Assembly (NCBI GenBank): GCA_037447655.1
Contig: JBBHKE010002445.1
Location: 338,020 to 402,019, forward strand
DNA from: Zygnema cylindricum
Lineage: Eukaryota; Streptophyta; Zygnematophyceae; Zygnematales; Zygnemataceae
DNA length: 64,000 nt
Reading direction: 5' to 3'
The notes beneath the pieces are model-generated. The model was not told where the DNA came from. It made no database searches and was given only the letters and a program-made list of their open reading frames with translations. Every line of letters starts with the position of its first letter. The first letter of the stretch is position 1. The position numbers and the translations under genes are program-made. Below are positions 47,587 through 58,161 of this stretch, piece by piece.

Positions 47587-49072
47587 TTATCCCTCGATGT
47601 TCACAAGCTTCGGTCGACCTGTTTGAGAATCAACCTCTACTTTTAGACCTAAACCACTAAGTTCCGGCATCTCTGCCCCTCCCTTTACTTCCAATTCACT
47701 TAATTCCTTCTGATTCTCCTCGTTTCCCTCTAACAAATTCCTTAAAGCGAAGAAACCCCATTCTCGTAAAAAGGGGTTTAACTCGTCTACCACACATTGT
47801 TGAAGAACCAACATCAAAGAGCCGTTATCGCGAATAAAATCTTGAACCGTCTTTTGCCGATAGCTCGCATTTGCTAAAATCGCCACCAAATCTTTTCGAT
47901 AACCACGATAATAACTCGTTTTCGGATACGAACTCGGAGATACTTCACCTACCGCCGATTTTCCGGACGATAAACCGGAACCTGTAGGAGGAGGGAGAGA
48001 CTGCAAAAGATCAAGAACAAAGGAAACGACACTTTTAAGAAAGCCTTTTCCCGATCCGGAGGAAGACTGGGAATTTTCGTTGTTTAACTTAATGCAAAGG
48101 TCACCAATGATCTCTAAAGAGTATCGTAAAACATAACCGACGTTTCCTGCTTGAGAGTTTTCCGACATTTTTTTCCCAACTTGAATCGCAGCCAATTCTG
48201 AGATTTTCAAAAGATAACTCAGCGTCTCTTCTTGAAGAGCTCGACTCCATGGTTCCACAACGGAAGTTCCTTCTTTTTCTTCTTCTTTTTTTTCTTCTCC
48301 TTTTTCTCCTTCTCCTTCTTTCAACCTTTCATCTGGTTGCCATTTCGGACAATCTGTTTTTTCCCACTTCTGGTGTGACAGACTGGATAGTAAACAAGAG
48401 AGGAAAGTCACTTGTTCCGAGGAAAAGTCGGACCTATCGTCTGTCTTTTGTGGGTAAGGAGTTGTGGGAGAAAGCCCATCGGCTAAACGCGGAAAGAGCG
48501 TCGACAAATACCCGTTTCGAACGCAAAGATACTCCACCAAAAACTCTAACCACACATTCTCTGATTTTTGTAAATCCACAATCGTCTTATTTTCAGCTTC
48601 ATCTGCATACAATTTCACATAAAAGTTAGAAAACCGACAAAAATTTGAGCATAAAGTTTGAGCAACAACAAAAAACAACAATCCATAGGTCAAAATTGGA
48701 AAAGATGAGACCATATTCTAGGTCATAAGTCAAAACTAACAGAAGTAAAATGAGGTCCTTCAGTCAATTTAGGCATTTAATACAAACCAAGCTTGTATAT
48801 TGCTACAATTTACCCCACTTGCAAACTACAAATTAAATAATTCAATTTTTGTTTCTGTAAAATAAGGATTCTTGATTCTTAAAATTTGATAATATCCACT
48901 GCAAAAAAAGTATTTCTAGGATTTAAACGGAAACTAAGGAAAAACAAAACAGCAAAAGTTCGTCCTTTCTGCACCAGTGAAGTGAAACGTATGAATGCTT
49001 CATTTATACAAAATATACTAAATGATTCGTATAAAAAAACAAATTGAGTAAAGGACCAGCAAGAAATGTTGC

Positions 49073-49109
<37 letters not shown>

Positions 49110-49123
49110 TCTCCCCCCCCTCC

Positions 49124-49189
<66 letters not shown>

Positions 49190-51715
49190 CCTCCCTCCCT
49201 CCCTCCCTCCCTCCCTCCCTCCCTCCCTCCCTCCTTCCCTCCCTCCCTCCCTCCCTCCCTCCCTCCCTCCCTCCCTCCCTCCCCTCCCTCCCTCCCTCCC
49301 TCCCTCCCTCCCTCCCTCCCTCCCTCCCTCCCTCCCTCCCTCCCTCCCTCCCTCCCTCCCTCCCTCCCTCCCTCCCTCCCTCCCTCCCTCCCTCCCTCCC
49401 TCCCTCCCTCCCCTCCCTCCTCCCTCCCTCTCTCTCTCGCTCTCTCTCTTCACTGGACCTTATGTTCCTCCTCTCCTCCTCCCACTAATTCCTCTATTCC
49501 CTTCTCACTCACTCCTAACCTTCTCCCTTATCTCTCCCAATTAATGCGATAACCTAAACACCTGTCCCTCTTACTCCTCACTGTTTCTCTCTCCTTCTCT
49601 CCCCACTCTCCCTCTCTCTCCTCAATCTCTCCTCGTCTCTCTTGCTCCTGCATTGTCTCCTCTTCTCTCTCAAATAAGCAAGAACCCAAACAATTCTCAC
49701 TGACACCCCCCCCTGTCCTTTTCCTCACTCTCTCCCCTCCTCTCAGAAACTCTCCCTCTCTCCATTCTCTCCCAGTGTCTCCCTGTCTCCCCGTCTCTCC
49801 TCCCCCCCGCCACCCCAAAAACAACACATAAACACCTCCTCCTCTCAATTCCCTGCCCACCCCCTTCCCGCCCTGCCTCTCCCCCTCCCTCCCTGCCTCT
49901 CTTTCCTCCCTCTACCTACCCACTCTCTCCACACCCGGCTTCCCATTCCCTCTCTCATTTCTCTCCTCCCGAACAGAAGCCAAACCAAAAAACCTAAATC
50001 TCACGCCTTTCCCCCTCTCCCCCTCAACTTTCCCCTCCCTCCTCTCGCTTCTCTCCCCTCTTCCCTTCCCACCATCTCCCTCTCCCTCCTCTCTCCCACT
50101 CTCTCTTTCAACCGAAATAAAAAAAAAAAAAAACTTCAAAAAAATAGTAGACTCTAAAAGAAAAGTAAAGTCAAAAAAAATAAAAAATGAAAGATATACC
50201 TCCTTCTCCTCCTCCTCCTCCCTCTCCTCCATCTCCTTCCCCTCCTTCCCCGTACGATTTCGGTGCCGACAAAAGCGTCGCGACGAGAAAAATCCCTTCC
50301 GTCTTATTCATCAAATCCCTCGTTTTCGATTGGTCGCCTCGGCAACACGTGTAAATCAACATACAAAGGGGTTCCTGAATTTCTATTTTTTTTACGACAG
50401 CCAATCGGATTAAAGTTCCCGGAAAACACCGTTGCCAAACCGCGCTCTGATTCACCGAATTCCCAGAGGAGAAGTTTCCGAGAAGCTGCAGAATCGTACG
50501 GAGAATCTCGACCACATACTTCGGAGGAGAGACAGAGGAGGGAAGGATGGGAAGTTGGGAGGAGGCGGAGGAGGAGGGAAGGGTGGTGGAAAGAGAAGAA
50601 GAAGGTAAAGAGGAAGAGGACGAAGAAGCGGACGAAGCGGAGGCGGCAGAGGGGTGAGGGGAGAGAGCGAGAGGAGATTGGGGTGTAGCAAAGGGAGATA
50701 AAGGGCCGGGATTGGCTGTTGAGAAACCGGCTCCCCCCGGATTGGGGGAGGAGAGAGAGAGAGTGGGAGCCGATCCAGACAATTTGACGCTCGAAAGCGA
50801 TCTTCTCGCAAAGAGAGAACTTCGACTCGCTTTCAAAACCGGAGCTCCAGAAGAAGGAGAAGAAGAAGTAGAAGAAGGAGAAGAGGAGGGAGGAGGAAGA
50901 GGAGGAGGAGCAGATGTTGATGATGTCACGGGAGAGGATGACGACGTCACAGGCGAAGAAAATGACGCCACAGGGGGAGGAGGGCGAGGGAGAGGAAGTG
51001 GGGGGGAGGGAGATTCTGTAGAGAGAGGATAGGAAGAAAGAGTCAAGTCTTCTAGGTGAGAGAGGGTGGTGGTGGTAGGGGTGGAGGGAAGCGGTTCTCC
51101 TCCATGTTTTTTCTGTACGGAGGAGGAGAGGTGGACGAGGGAGGTGATGAGGGCGTCAGCCATGGCGGCCATGGCGTCATGGAGGCCGCAAAGAAGGAGA
51201 GAATTCTGATTGGCCGGGGAATTGGCGCAGAGGTTCCGCAAAATGCGGAGGAGGAAGAGGAGAGGGTGGAGAGCGAGGGACTCGGAGGAGGGAGAGGAGA
51301 GGGAGGGAGAGGAGAGGGGGGGGGAGGAGAGGGAGAGGGGGGCAGAGGAATCGGGTGAAGGGGAAGAGGAGGATAAGGGAGGAAGAGCTGAAGAGAGAGG
51401 AGAGAGAGGAAGAGGAGAGGGGGAAGAGAGGGAAGAGAGGGGAGTGGAGACAGGAGAGGAGGAGAGAGATACTTTATCTTCGTAGCCTCGGAGAGTGTGA
51501 CGGAGGAGGGGGGAGTGGTGAGAGAGTTTGGGGAGGAGGAAGCGAGGCGTTCCACGGCTAAGGATCGGCCGAGGCTCTCCCGACCCTCAGGTTCGGCAGC
51601 GCGGGAGAGAAGGAGAGAGAGGGAGGAGTGGAGGGGGGGGGAGAGAGGAGGGAGTGGACTGAGCGAATAGAGGGGCGTTTTGTTCGACGGAGAGGAGGAG
51701 AGCTTCGTCATCCAT
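47587..51715 (-). CDS. ATXN10: Ataxin-10-like protein gene
   Basis: A helical-repeat (armadillo-like) protein related to ataxin-10, a cytoplasmic scaffold implicated in cell division and signalling in other eukaryotes. The last exon (48,602 to 47,587, after a TGTATGCAG acceptor) encodes the conserved C-terminal ataxin-10 domain: YRGYRKDLVAILANASYRQK, FIRDNGSLMLVLQQCVVDEL, NPFLREWGFFALRNLLEGNE. An upstream exon (to 50,200, donor GGAGG|TATATC read as GAG|GTATAT) encodes LRILRNLCANSPANQNSLLL and VVEILRTILQLLGNFSSGNS. It is split by a Ser/Pro-rich insertion of roughly 200 residues. The N-terminus is uncertain: ATGs at 51,715 and 51,711 open different frames, and the route through the CT-rich stretch 51,300-51,500 needs an intron or frameshift that I could not fix. 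Confidence 0.8.
49071..49437. repeat. (CT)n plus (CTCC)n microsatellite in ataxin-10-like intron
   Basis: A CT run (49,071-49,183) passes into roughly 60 CTCC units (49,184-49,432). It lies in the intron between the last two exons of the minus-strand gene, so the transcript would carry (GGGA)n, a G-quadruplex-prone repeat. Confidence 0.97.
49440..50150. repeat. CT-rich low-complexity intronic sequence
   Basis: Continuation of the same intron with diverged CTCC/CTCT repeats. Open frames on the minus strand (Arg-Glu-Gly-rich) are compositional. Confidence 0.85.
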
Positions 51716-51716
51716 A

Positions 51717-52130
51717 GTGGAAAGAGGGAGAGAGGGGGGCGAGGGAGAGAGGAGAAGGGGGAGAGAGGAGAGGGGAGAAGAGGGGAGAGAGAAAGAAGAC
51801 GAAGAGATAGGAGGAAAAATTATGAGAAATGAAAAACAATGGGAGGCAGGACGGAGGATGGAGAAAGCGGCAGTGAGAGGGAGGGAGGGAAAGAGCGAGA
51901 GGGATAGGGAGAGGGAGAGGGAGAGGGCGAGGGCGAGGACAAAGGAAGGAACAGTTGCGAGTAAGTCAAAGTTGACCAAAGTTGGCAGCTTTAGGGTTTC
52001 CAAAATTTGGTATATCAATTGAACATACATTTTGGAAAAGAGGACACCGGACGTTATTTTCACCTCAGATTCGTTTGTATTCGCACCTTATTGCGCTTCC
52101 TGTTTTTCAATCTGTAAAGGTACAGTACAG
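51717..52130. promoter_or_regulatory. Upstream region of the ataxin-10-like gene
   Basis: Purine-rich on the plus strand to about 51,960 (CT-rich in the gene's sense, a plausible 5' UTR), then mixed sequence. No TATA box or other motif could be assigned with confidence. Confidence 0.35.
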
Positions 52131-52260
52131 TACACCGCCAATCGCTATTAGAGTCAAGGATTAAATAGCGTCAAAAAAGAATTAGCGTTATTGATTCTAA
52201 TTTAGCACCTGAGACGTGGCAGATTATGGTCAACCTACTTAAATAGCGTTATTGTTTGGT
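52131..52260. mobile_element. Partial TA-MITE, left end
   Basis: TACACCGCCAATCGCTATTAG and the following AATAGCGTCAAAAAAGAATTAGCG are the family terminus and sub-terminal repeats. A right terminus was not found, so it is truncated. Confidence 0.6.
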
Positions 52261-54520
52261 TTGTACGGCGATATGTTGTTTCGTACAGTACCGCGTATTT
52301 TATGTTGTTTTTGTAGTACTTTGTTGTGATTGGTTCGCGTGCGTACTTTTGTACGTTGCGTGATTCATTTGTACCTTGTAGTACTTGTCTGTTTCGTGAG
52401 AGAGTATTTAGGACTTAGTCGTTTGGGAGAATATTTATCTTTGTAAAATGGGAAATATTCCGGTGAAATATATTGTCTTTTACTGGAGTGATCTCTTCTT
52501 GCTATCTTTTGCTTCCGCACTACATCTTGTCTTCCTTCTATTTTTGTGTGTATCGATCCTATCATAAAACAGCTACGAGAAGAGGCGTAGGGAGAAGAGG
52601 TATAACATGGTGCGTAACGTGCGCCTCATCCATCTCAAAAGTCACTTTAAAAAGACGATGAAAAACTTGAGAGGGGTGTCGAGAGGAAATACATCACGCA
52701 AAAGTTTGTAAACCATGCCAGATTGGCCTCCCGCGAATAGATGAGGAGACCGAATCAAACATTTTGTAAATGCCTCTTGCTCCAAATCGAATGATTAGAG
52801 AGGTTCACGCACTTCTACAAAATGAAAGATCTCTTCACGCTTAGAGGATTTAACGAACGTAAAGCTTCAATTGTTGCTTTTGAAGACGGAGACGGGTGAA
52901 AGGTCGAAGAGCACGAGCAACCCGAGTACACTCGCCAGAACGAAAAAGATGGATTGTCCAATGGAATATCGCCGTGGAGCTTGGTAGTGGGGAATGCGTT
53001 GGGGTGGGACATGTAAAGACTTATGACGCGATCCATATGCTTCTGTTGCAACGATTCCCGGTCCCCTTGCAAAAACCGTTAGCAGCGCGCCTTGACGTTA
53101 CGAGCTCCACCCGTACCCCCCATCGGTGGCAAACCCAAAGAGATTAAAAAAGACATCAACGATTGTAGACGTCTAGTTTTTTGTGACATTGTAGAAGTTT
53201 ATGGTTTTGTGACATTGTGAGGTCATGCTCACTTGTGACAACGTCGACGTCATTAATTTGATAAATTTTTGCCATGGTTTCTCGATTTCGTTTTTTCGAC
53301 TTTTCTCACTTGACTTGCCATAAAAATTACGCCTAAAAATTGTTAAAATAATTATTTTCCAAAGATCTTTCATTTTATACCAATATTATCGTGTCTTATT
53401 CTAAAAAATGTGAGATAAAGCGATAGTGTGAGAGGAAGAGAGTGGAGGCGACGGCGGCGTAACCTATGAATGAGAGTGGAGGTCTCTGACCCCTGCAAAT
53501 TTTTTTCCGTCGATGCGAGTGACGGGCAGGGATAAAAATAGCGTGTACTCTCCCTCGTCCTAAAATTTTGTCACTCGCATGGCGTGTGCGTGGATTGTTT
53601 GTCATTTGTTGTTTCGGTGATACTTTAATTCAAGTCACCTCGCGAGGTGATTTTGTTGAAGTTTTTTGATGGGCTAGATTCTCTTGCCCGGGGGTCGAAA
53701 AGAGGAAAACGCCAAAATAAGTTCACATGACGACAAAATTGGAGTACATTTAAAGAATCGAATTGACGTTCACTCTACTGCGGTAAAATTGATTTTCTCG
53801 TATGGCTAAAGTTTTCTTCGTTTGGGACTAAAATTTGGGGAAAAACGATAGTAAAAAGTTGATAATTCAATACATGGGGACACCCCCTTATAATATTTTT
53901 AAATGTTAAAAGTATGACTCGCATCGTTTAATGGTCAATTGGGTCATTGCAAAAAGGGCGTTTTATGATCCAATGAAGCCCTGCCCTGTTTATTTTCATG
54001 TGAGAGAGTCGCGGTTTTTTAAGCGCATTCATAAATGGCCGAATGGTCGCCTTCTTGTAGAAAACGAAAAAGAAAATAAGTTTCTAGGCATATTATGGTA
54101 GTTGGATGCCAGATATGCGCGATAAATTCTTTACACTTGGATTTGGTGTGTAAGATGTAGCGGCCGAGCACTTCGGCCTTTCATTAACGCGCTTTAAAGC
54201 GCGGTACATGCTTGTTTCGGGAAATTTATTTTTGTGATCTATGGTTGTTCGCCATCAGAAAACACCATGGGAATATGAAGGCAAATGCCAGTCACAACCG
54301 AAGAGAGTGGAAAATTTGTGGTCAAAACGTTGAATTTCTCTCGTCTAAGCGTCAGCTCTACCAGCTTGGAAGCAATTGTCTAGTAGATCTTCCGTCTTCG
54401 TATCTTTGACACATGTTATCGACTAGAATTCTCATATCCCTACACAATTGTTCAAACCGACAACGATTGGTGAAAGCTTACTACCACAAATTTGATGGGC
54501 GTCCAGACTGCGTGTATTTC
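52261..54520. other. Intergenic, no gene seen
   Basis: No coding region I can support. A minus-strand frame at 53,072-52,815 is open but matches nothing I recognise. A short repeated motif (TGACATTGTAGAAGT, then GTCGACGTCAT) near 53,185-53,250 recurs at 58,065-58,115. Confidence 0.5.
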
Positions 54521-54529
54521 GAGAAAGGT

Positions 54530-54992
54530 ATACCGTGGATCACTTAAAGTGTTATTACTTATATTGAATTTCATGACCTGGCGCCAACAAAATGTTAACT
54601 CTAATTACACATCTAACACTAATTAGGATACACATTTTCATAGTGTTGCCTCTCCAACCTGTGTTCACATGTCGACATTTTAATATATGAGAATAGATTC
54701 GCCTGATTTTGCCCGTCTTTATTGCTTGGAATAAATTTGGAGAGCGCTTTCAAATGCCAGCGCCTATCACTTTCCTATCTTGACGCCGTTATCTGACACT
54801 TTTTTTGTACATTTGTACCAAAAAACGAGCAATTTTAGTACGGATTGGCACGAGCCAATGACGCTAGATAAACAGTAACTATATTAAGGTAAAGAAAAGA
54901 TTAATATTCTTAAATTTTATTTAAAGTTTAGGATTCATAATTTAAGGGTGCGGATAGGGTGTTATTAACACTTTAAGCAACACACGGTGTAC
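54530..54992. mobile_element. Probable TA-MITE, long class
   Basis: TATACCGTGGATCACTTAAAGTG at the left and CACTTTAAGCAACACACGGTGTA at the right are inverted in pattern; interior contains TTAACTCTAATTACAC-type repeats seen in other long-class copies. Termini are diverged. Confidence 0.55.
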
Positions 54993-55072
54993 TATAACGT
55001 CTCTTGATGTTTGGCGGAAAGAAGACAACCTTCAATTTGTGGTCGTTTGCGGCCATTTCCTAGCCGATACAA

Positions 55073-55594
55073 TACATCGTGAATCATTAGTAACATTAAT
55101 AACGTTAATCCAGCGCCCCCAATTTTGACCTTTGAACCAAAAATAACTCTTATTGTTTTTTTTTACATTAGTATAGGTGCAGTGTAACTAGCATTAGTAA
55201 CTCTAATTTGAACAGATTTAAATAGTGTAATGAACGAAATGTGTTGGTCCGTACTAACACTACTCCTTATTTTGTACAATCGTATATAAAATGTGTCCAA
55301 AAAAGGCGTCAACACGCGAAAGTGAGTGCGTCGAAACTAAAAAATTTACTCAGACTTCATTCCCAATGATAAAGACGGGGAAAAATCACGAGAACTTGTT
55401 CTCACATGTTCAAACATCGACCCTGTGTACAAAAGTTATACCAACTATATAAGGAAAATGTACCAAATTAGAGTTATACATAAATCAGAGTTAAGTTTTT
55501 ATCGTCGAAAATGCTTGAACCCAAATTGGAGTTAATAACACTAATTTTTTTTTTACACTAGTTATTGCTTAACACTAATAGCAATTCACGGTAT
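55073..55594. mobile_element. TA-MITE, long class
   Basis: TACATCGTGAATCATTAGTAAC and AACACTAATAGCAATTCACGGTATA form the inverted ends. Inner sequence includes GTACTAACACTAC and GTGTAATGAACGAAA-like stretches shared with neighbouring copies. Confidence 0.65.
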
Positions 55595-55797
55595 ATAGTA
55601 CACTGTGATTCCATTATATGTTAATAACACTATATTAACGCCACTAAATTTTGACCCTCAAACCTTAAAGAGAAATAATAATACTAATTTTTTCCTTGCC
55701 CTAATATAGGTACGGTTTACTTAGCGTCATTGAACTTAATTTGGCCGGTTTATAAATAGTGTATTGTACGAAAAGTGCCAATTCGTACTAAAACTAC

Positions 55798-56363
55798 TAC
55801 ACCGCCAATCGCTATTAGCGTAGAAGTTTGTTTAGCGTATATGAATAATTACCGTGGTTTACGCTAATTAAGAATTTGAAAAGTTTGAAAAAAAACATAC
55901 ATTCTAATTGTTTAATAATTCTAATTTGGATCTTTGAAAAAAGTAAATGTCGGTCGCAAACATGCTTACACTAATATAGGTTTATGTACAAAATCTGACA
56001 AATCGTACAGAAATTGTACTTTCACACAGTCGAAACGTGGTTGCTGGACGAATATATGCGAGCGTGATATTTGACAACCCAATTTGATCCCCTTTTTAGA
56101 CCGCACATTCTCATGCGTCTGCGGCTACTAAACATAATGAATTGTAATTTTTCAATTAAAAAGGTACGTATTTGTACGGTCTGACAATGTTCGTACATCA
56201 CACTATTTAAAAGATGACGTACTTCCGTTTTGTACGGTACTTGGAAAATAACCCTAAATGGCGTACAGAAAAAAATAGAATAAGCTACGCTATTGGAGAA
56301 TAAAAAATAAAAAAAAACGGGACGGAATTAGCGTACACTACGCTAATAGCGGTTGGCGGTGTA
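55798..56363. mobile_element. TA-MITE, long class, well preserved
   Basis: TACACCGCCAATCGCTATTAGCG at the left and CGCTAATAGCGGTTGGCGGTGTA at the right. The interior is closely related to the copy at 57,038-57,579 (shared AAACATGCTTACACTAATAT and ACATTCTCATGCGTCTGCGG). Confidence 0.85.
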
Positions 56364-56521
56364 CCGTACGATACTGTACCTTTACCACACCCGTTTGGTA
56401 CACAAATCGACAGAAAAGCGTAACCGCGTCTCAGATATTAAAATTTGTACTCATGTAGCTGTAACATAGCGAATAAACTTTGTCTTGTAATACAGTTTCT
56501 CCGTACTAGAGTACAGTACAG

Positions 56522-56742
56522 TACACCGTTTATCGTTATTAATGTTCATGTTTATTTCGCCACATAAAACATCTTTTCTCCGTACACAATTTTCCGATTT
56601 TTAATCTGACGGTTGAAATTGAAAGATAAGATTCTCAGCTTCCGATTGGCGGTCTCAAATTAAAAATCGGACATGTGTGTATAGAGAAAAGATGTTTTAA
56701 GTGGCGAAAATCTTATTAACCCTAATAGCGATACACGGTGTA
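56522..56742. mobile_element. Palindromic TA-MITE, short class, copy 5
   Basis: TACACCGTTTATCGTTATTAATG and CCTAATAGCGATACACGGTGTA at the ends, with the ACATCTTTTCTCCGTACACA core and its inverted partner. Confidence 0.82.
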
Positions 56743-57037
56743 GTGGTCTGGCCGTCTGGCAGAGGTCGCAAACGGTCAACCGAAACCGTGACAGACCGTT
56801 AACCGACCGCCCGCGCCGGATCCGGAACGGATTCGGTTGCCAAATTTTGAGGGCCGGGCGGTTGCGGTCGGTTGATTCACCAGAATAAAAAAAACGGTCG
56901 GTTATGGTCGGTCAACCAAAAAAACAAAAAAAATGAAAATTTTGTACTGTCCATACAATCCAACATTATTGTACTTTGTAATATTTGGTATCGTGGAAGT
57001 ACGTGACATCATGATTAGCATCGCAAATATGACAAGG

Positions 57038-57579
57038 TACACCGCCAATCGTTATTAGCGTGGGAGTTTGATTAGCGTATAATAATAATTACAGTGGTAC
57101 GCTATTTAAGAATTTGAAAATTTTGGAAAAAATCATACATTCTAATTGTTTGATTATGGTAATTTGGATCTTTGAAAAAAAAATTGTCGGTCGCAAACAT
57201 GCTTACACTAATATAGGTATCCGTACAAAATCTGACAAATCGTACACAAATCGTACATTCACACGGTCGAAACGCGGTTGTCGGACGAATATGTGGGAAC
57301 AAGATTTTTTACGACCTGGTTTTTTTTCCTTTTTAGAACGCACATTCTCATGCGTCTGCGGTTACTAAAACTAATTTATTGTAATTTTTAACTTAAAAAG
57401 GTACATTTATGTACGGTCTGACACTGACCGTACACAACTCTATTTAAGAGACAACGCACTGAAAATAACCCTAAATAGAATAAAGAAAAAAATAGAATGA
57501 ACTACACTAATGGAGATTACAAAAAAAAAAAAGTGGGACGGAATTAGTGTACACAACGCTAATAACGTTTGGCGGTGTA
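57038..57579. mobile_element. TA-MITE, long class, nested in element D
   Basis: TACACCGCCAATCGTTATTAGCG to CGCTAATAACGTTTGGCGGTGTA. Interior collinear with 55,798-56,363, so the two can be aligned to define the class. Confidence 0.85.
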
Positions 57580-57584
57580 GTAAC

Positions 57585-57752
57585 ACTATTCATTTCGCAA
57601 AACTTAGGAAACGCGACAAAGCGTCGCAAATCTGACACGGTAGTCACTATTCATTTCGCAAATCTTAAGGAACGTGACAAAGCGTCACAAATCTGACACG
57701 TTAGTAACACTATTCATTTCGCAAATCTAAGGGAACGCGATAAATCGTAATT
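57585..57752. repeat. Triple tandem repeat, about 65 bp unit
   Basis: Three consecutive copies of a unit containing CACTATTCATTTCGCAAA, GGAACGCGACAAAGCGTC and CAAATCTGACACG; the third copy is partial. Confidence 0.9.
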
Positions 57753-58161
57753 ATTGGCTTATTCATACGTGGTACATTAGTTATTTTTGTACTTTTTTGG
57801 TTACGGGCGTGCACGGTTAGTCGCGAGAAATCGAGTTTCGGCTAACTTTTATTTTTGTAAACGCCGGTCGGTTAACGGTTAACAATTTTGGAGCGTGACA
57901 TAACACGGTCGTGCGTCGGTTACTCAGATTTTGAAAAAAAAAAAACGGTCGGTTTCGGTTATGTAAAATTTTGACTTTTGCGACCTCTGTCGTCTGGGTC
58001 TGCCATGTCTCAAAACAAAAAGTCGTCAATTAAATTCATGGCATCCGTAGACGATACATACTTTCTGACATTGTAGACGTCATGTTTTTGTGACGTTGTA
58101 GACGTCAGGGTCGACGTCATGCTTAGTAGTGCTATGTATCGGTGTCATCTAACCGAAAAAG

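Larger units (their letters stand above)
56746..58003. mobile_element. Inverted-repeat element D containing a TA-MITE
   Basis: Left end GGTCTGGCCGTCTGGCAGAGGTCGCAAACGGTC (given as pattern: GTCTGGCAGAGGTCGCAAA, then AACCGAAACCG) is mirrored at the right (CGGTTTCGGTTAT, then TTTGCGACCTCTGTCGTCTG). Sub-terminal CGGTCGGTTAACGG repeats are typical of small hAT-like elements. It hosts the long-class TA-MITE at 57,038-57,579 and the triple repeat at 57,585-57,752. Confidence 0.65.

Noticed and set aside
52815-53072. 85-residue minus-strand frame
   Set aside because: No recognisable domain, no supporting splice sites and overlapped by frames on the other strand.
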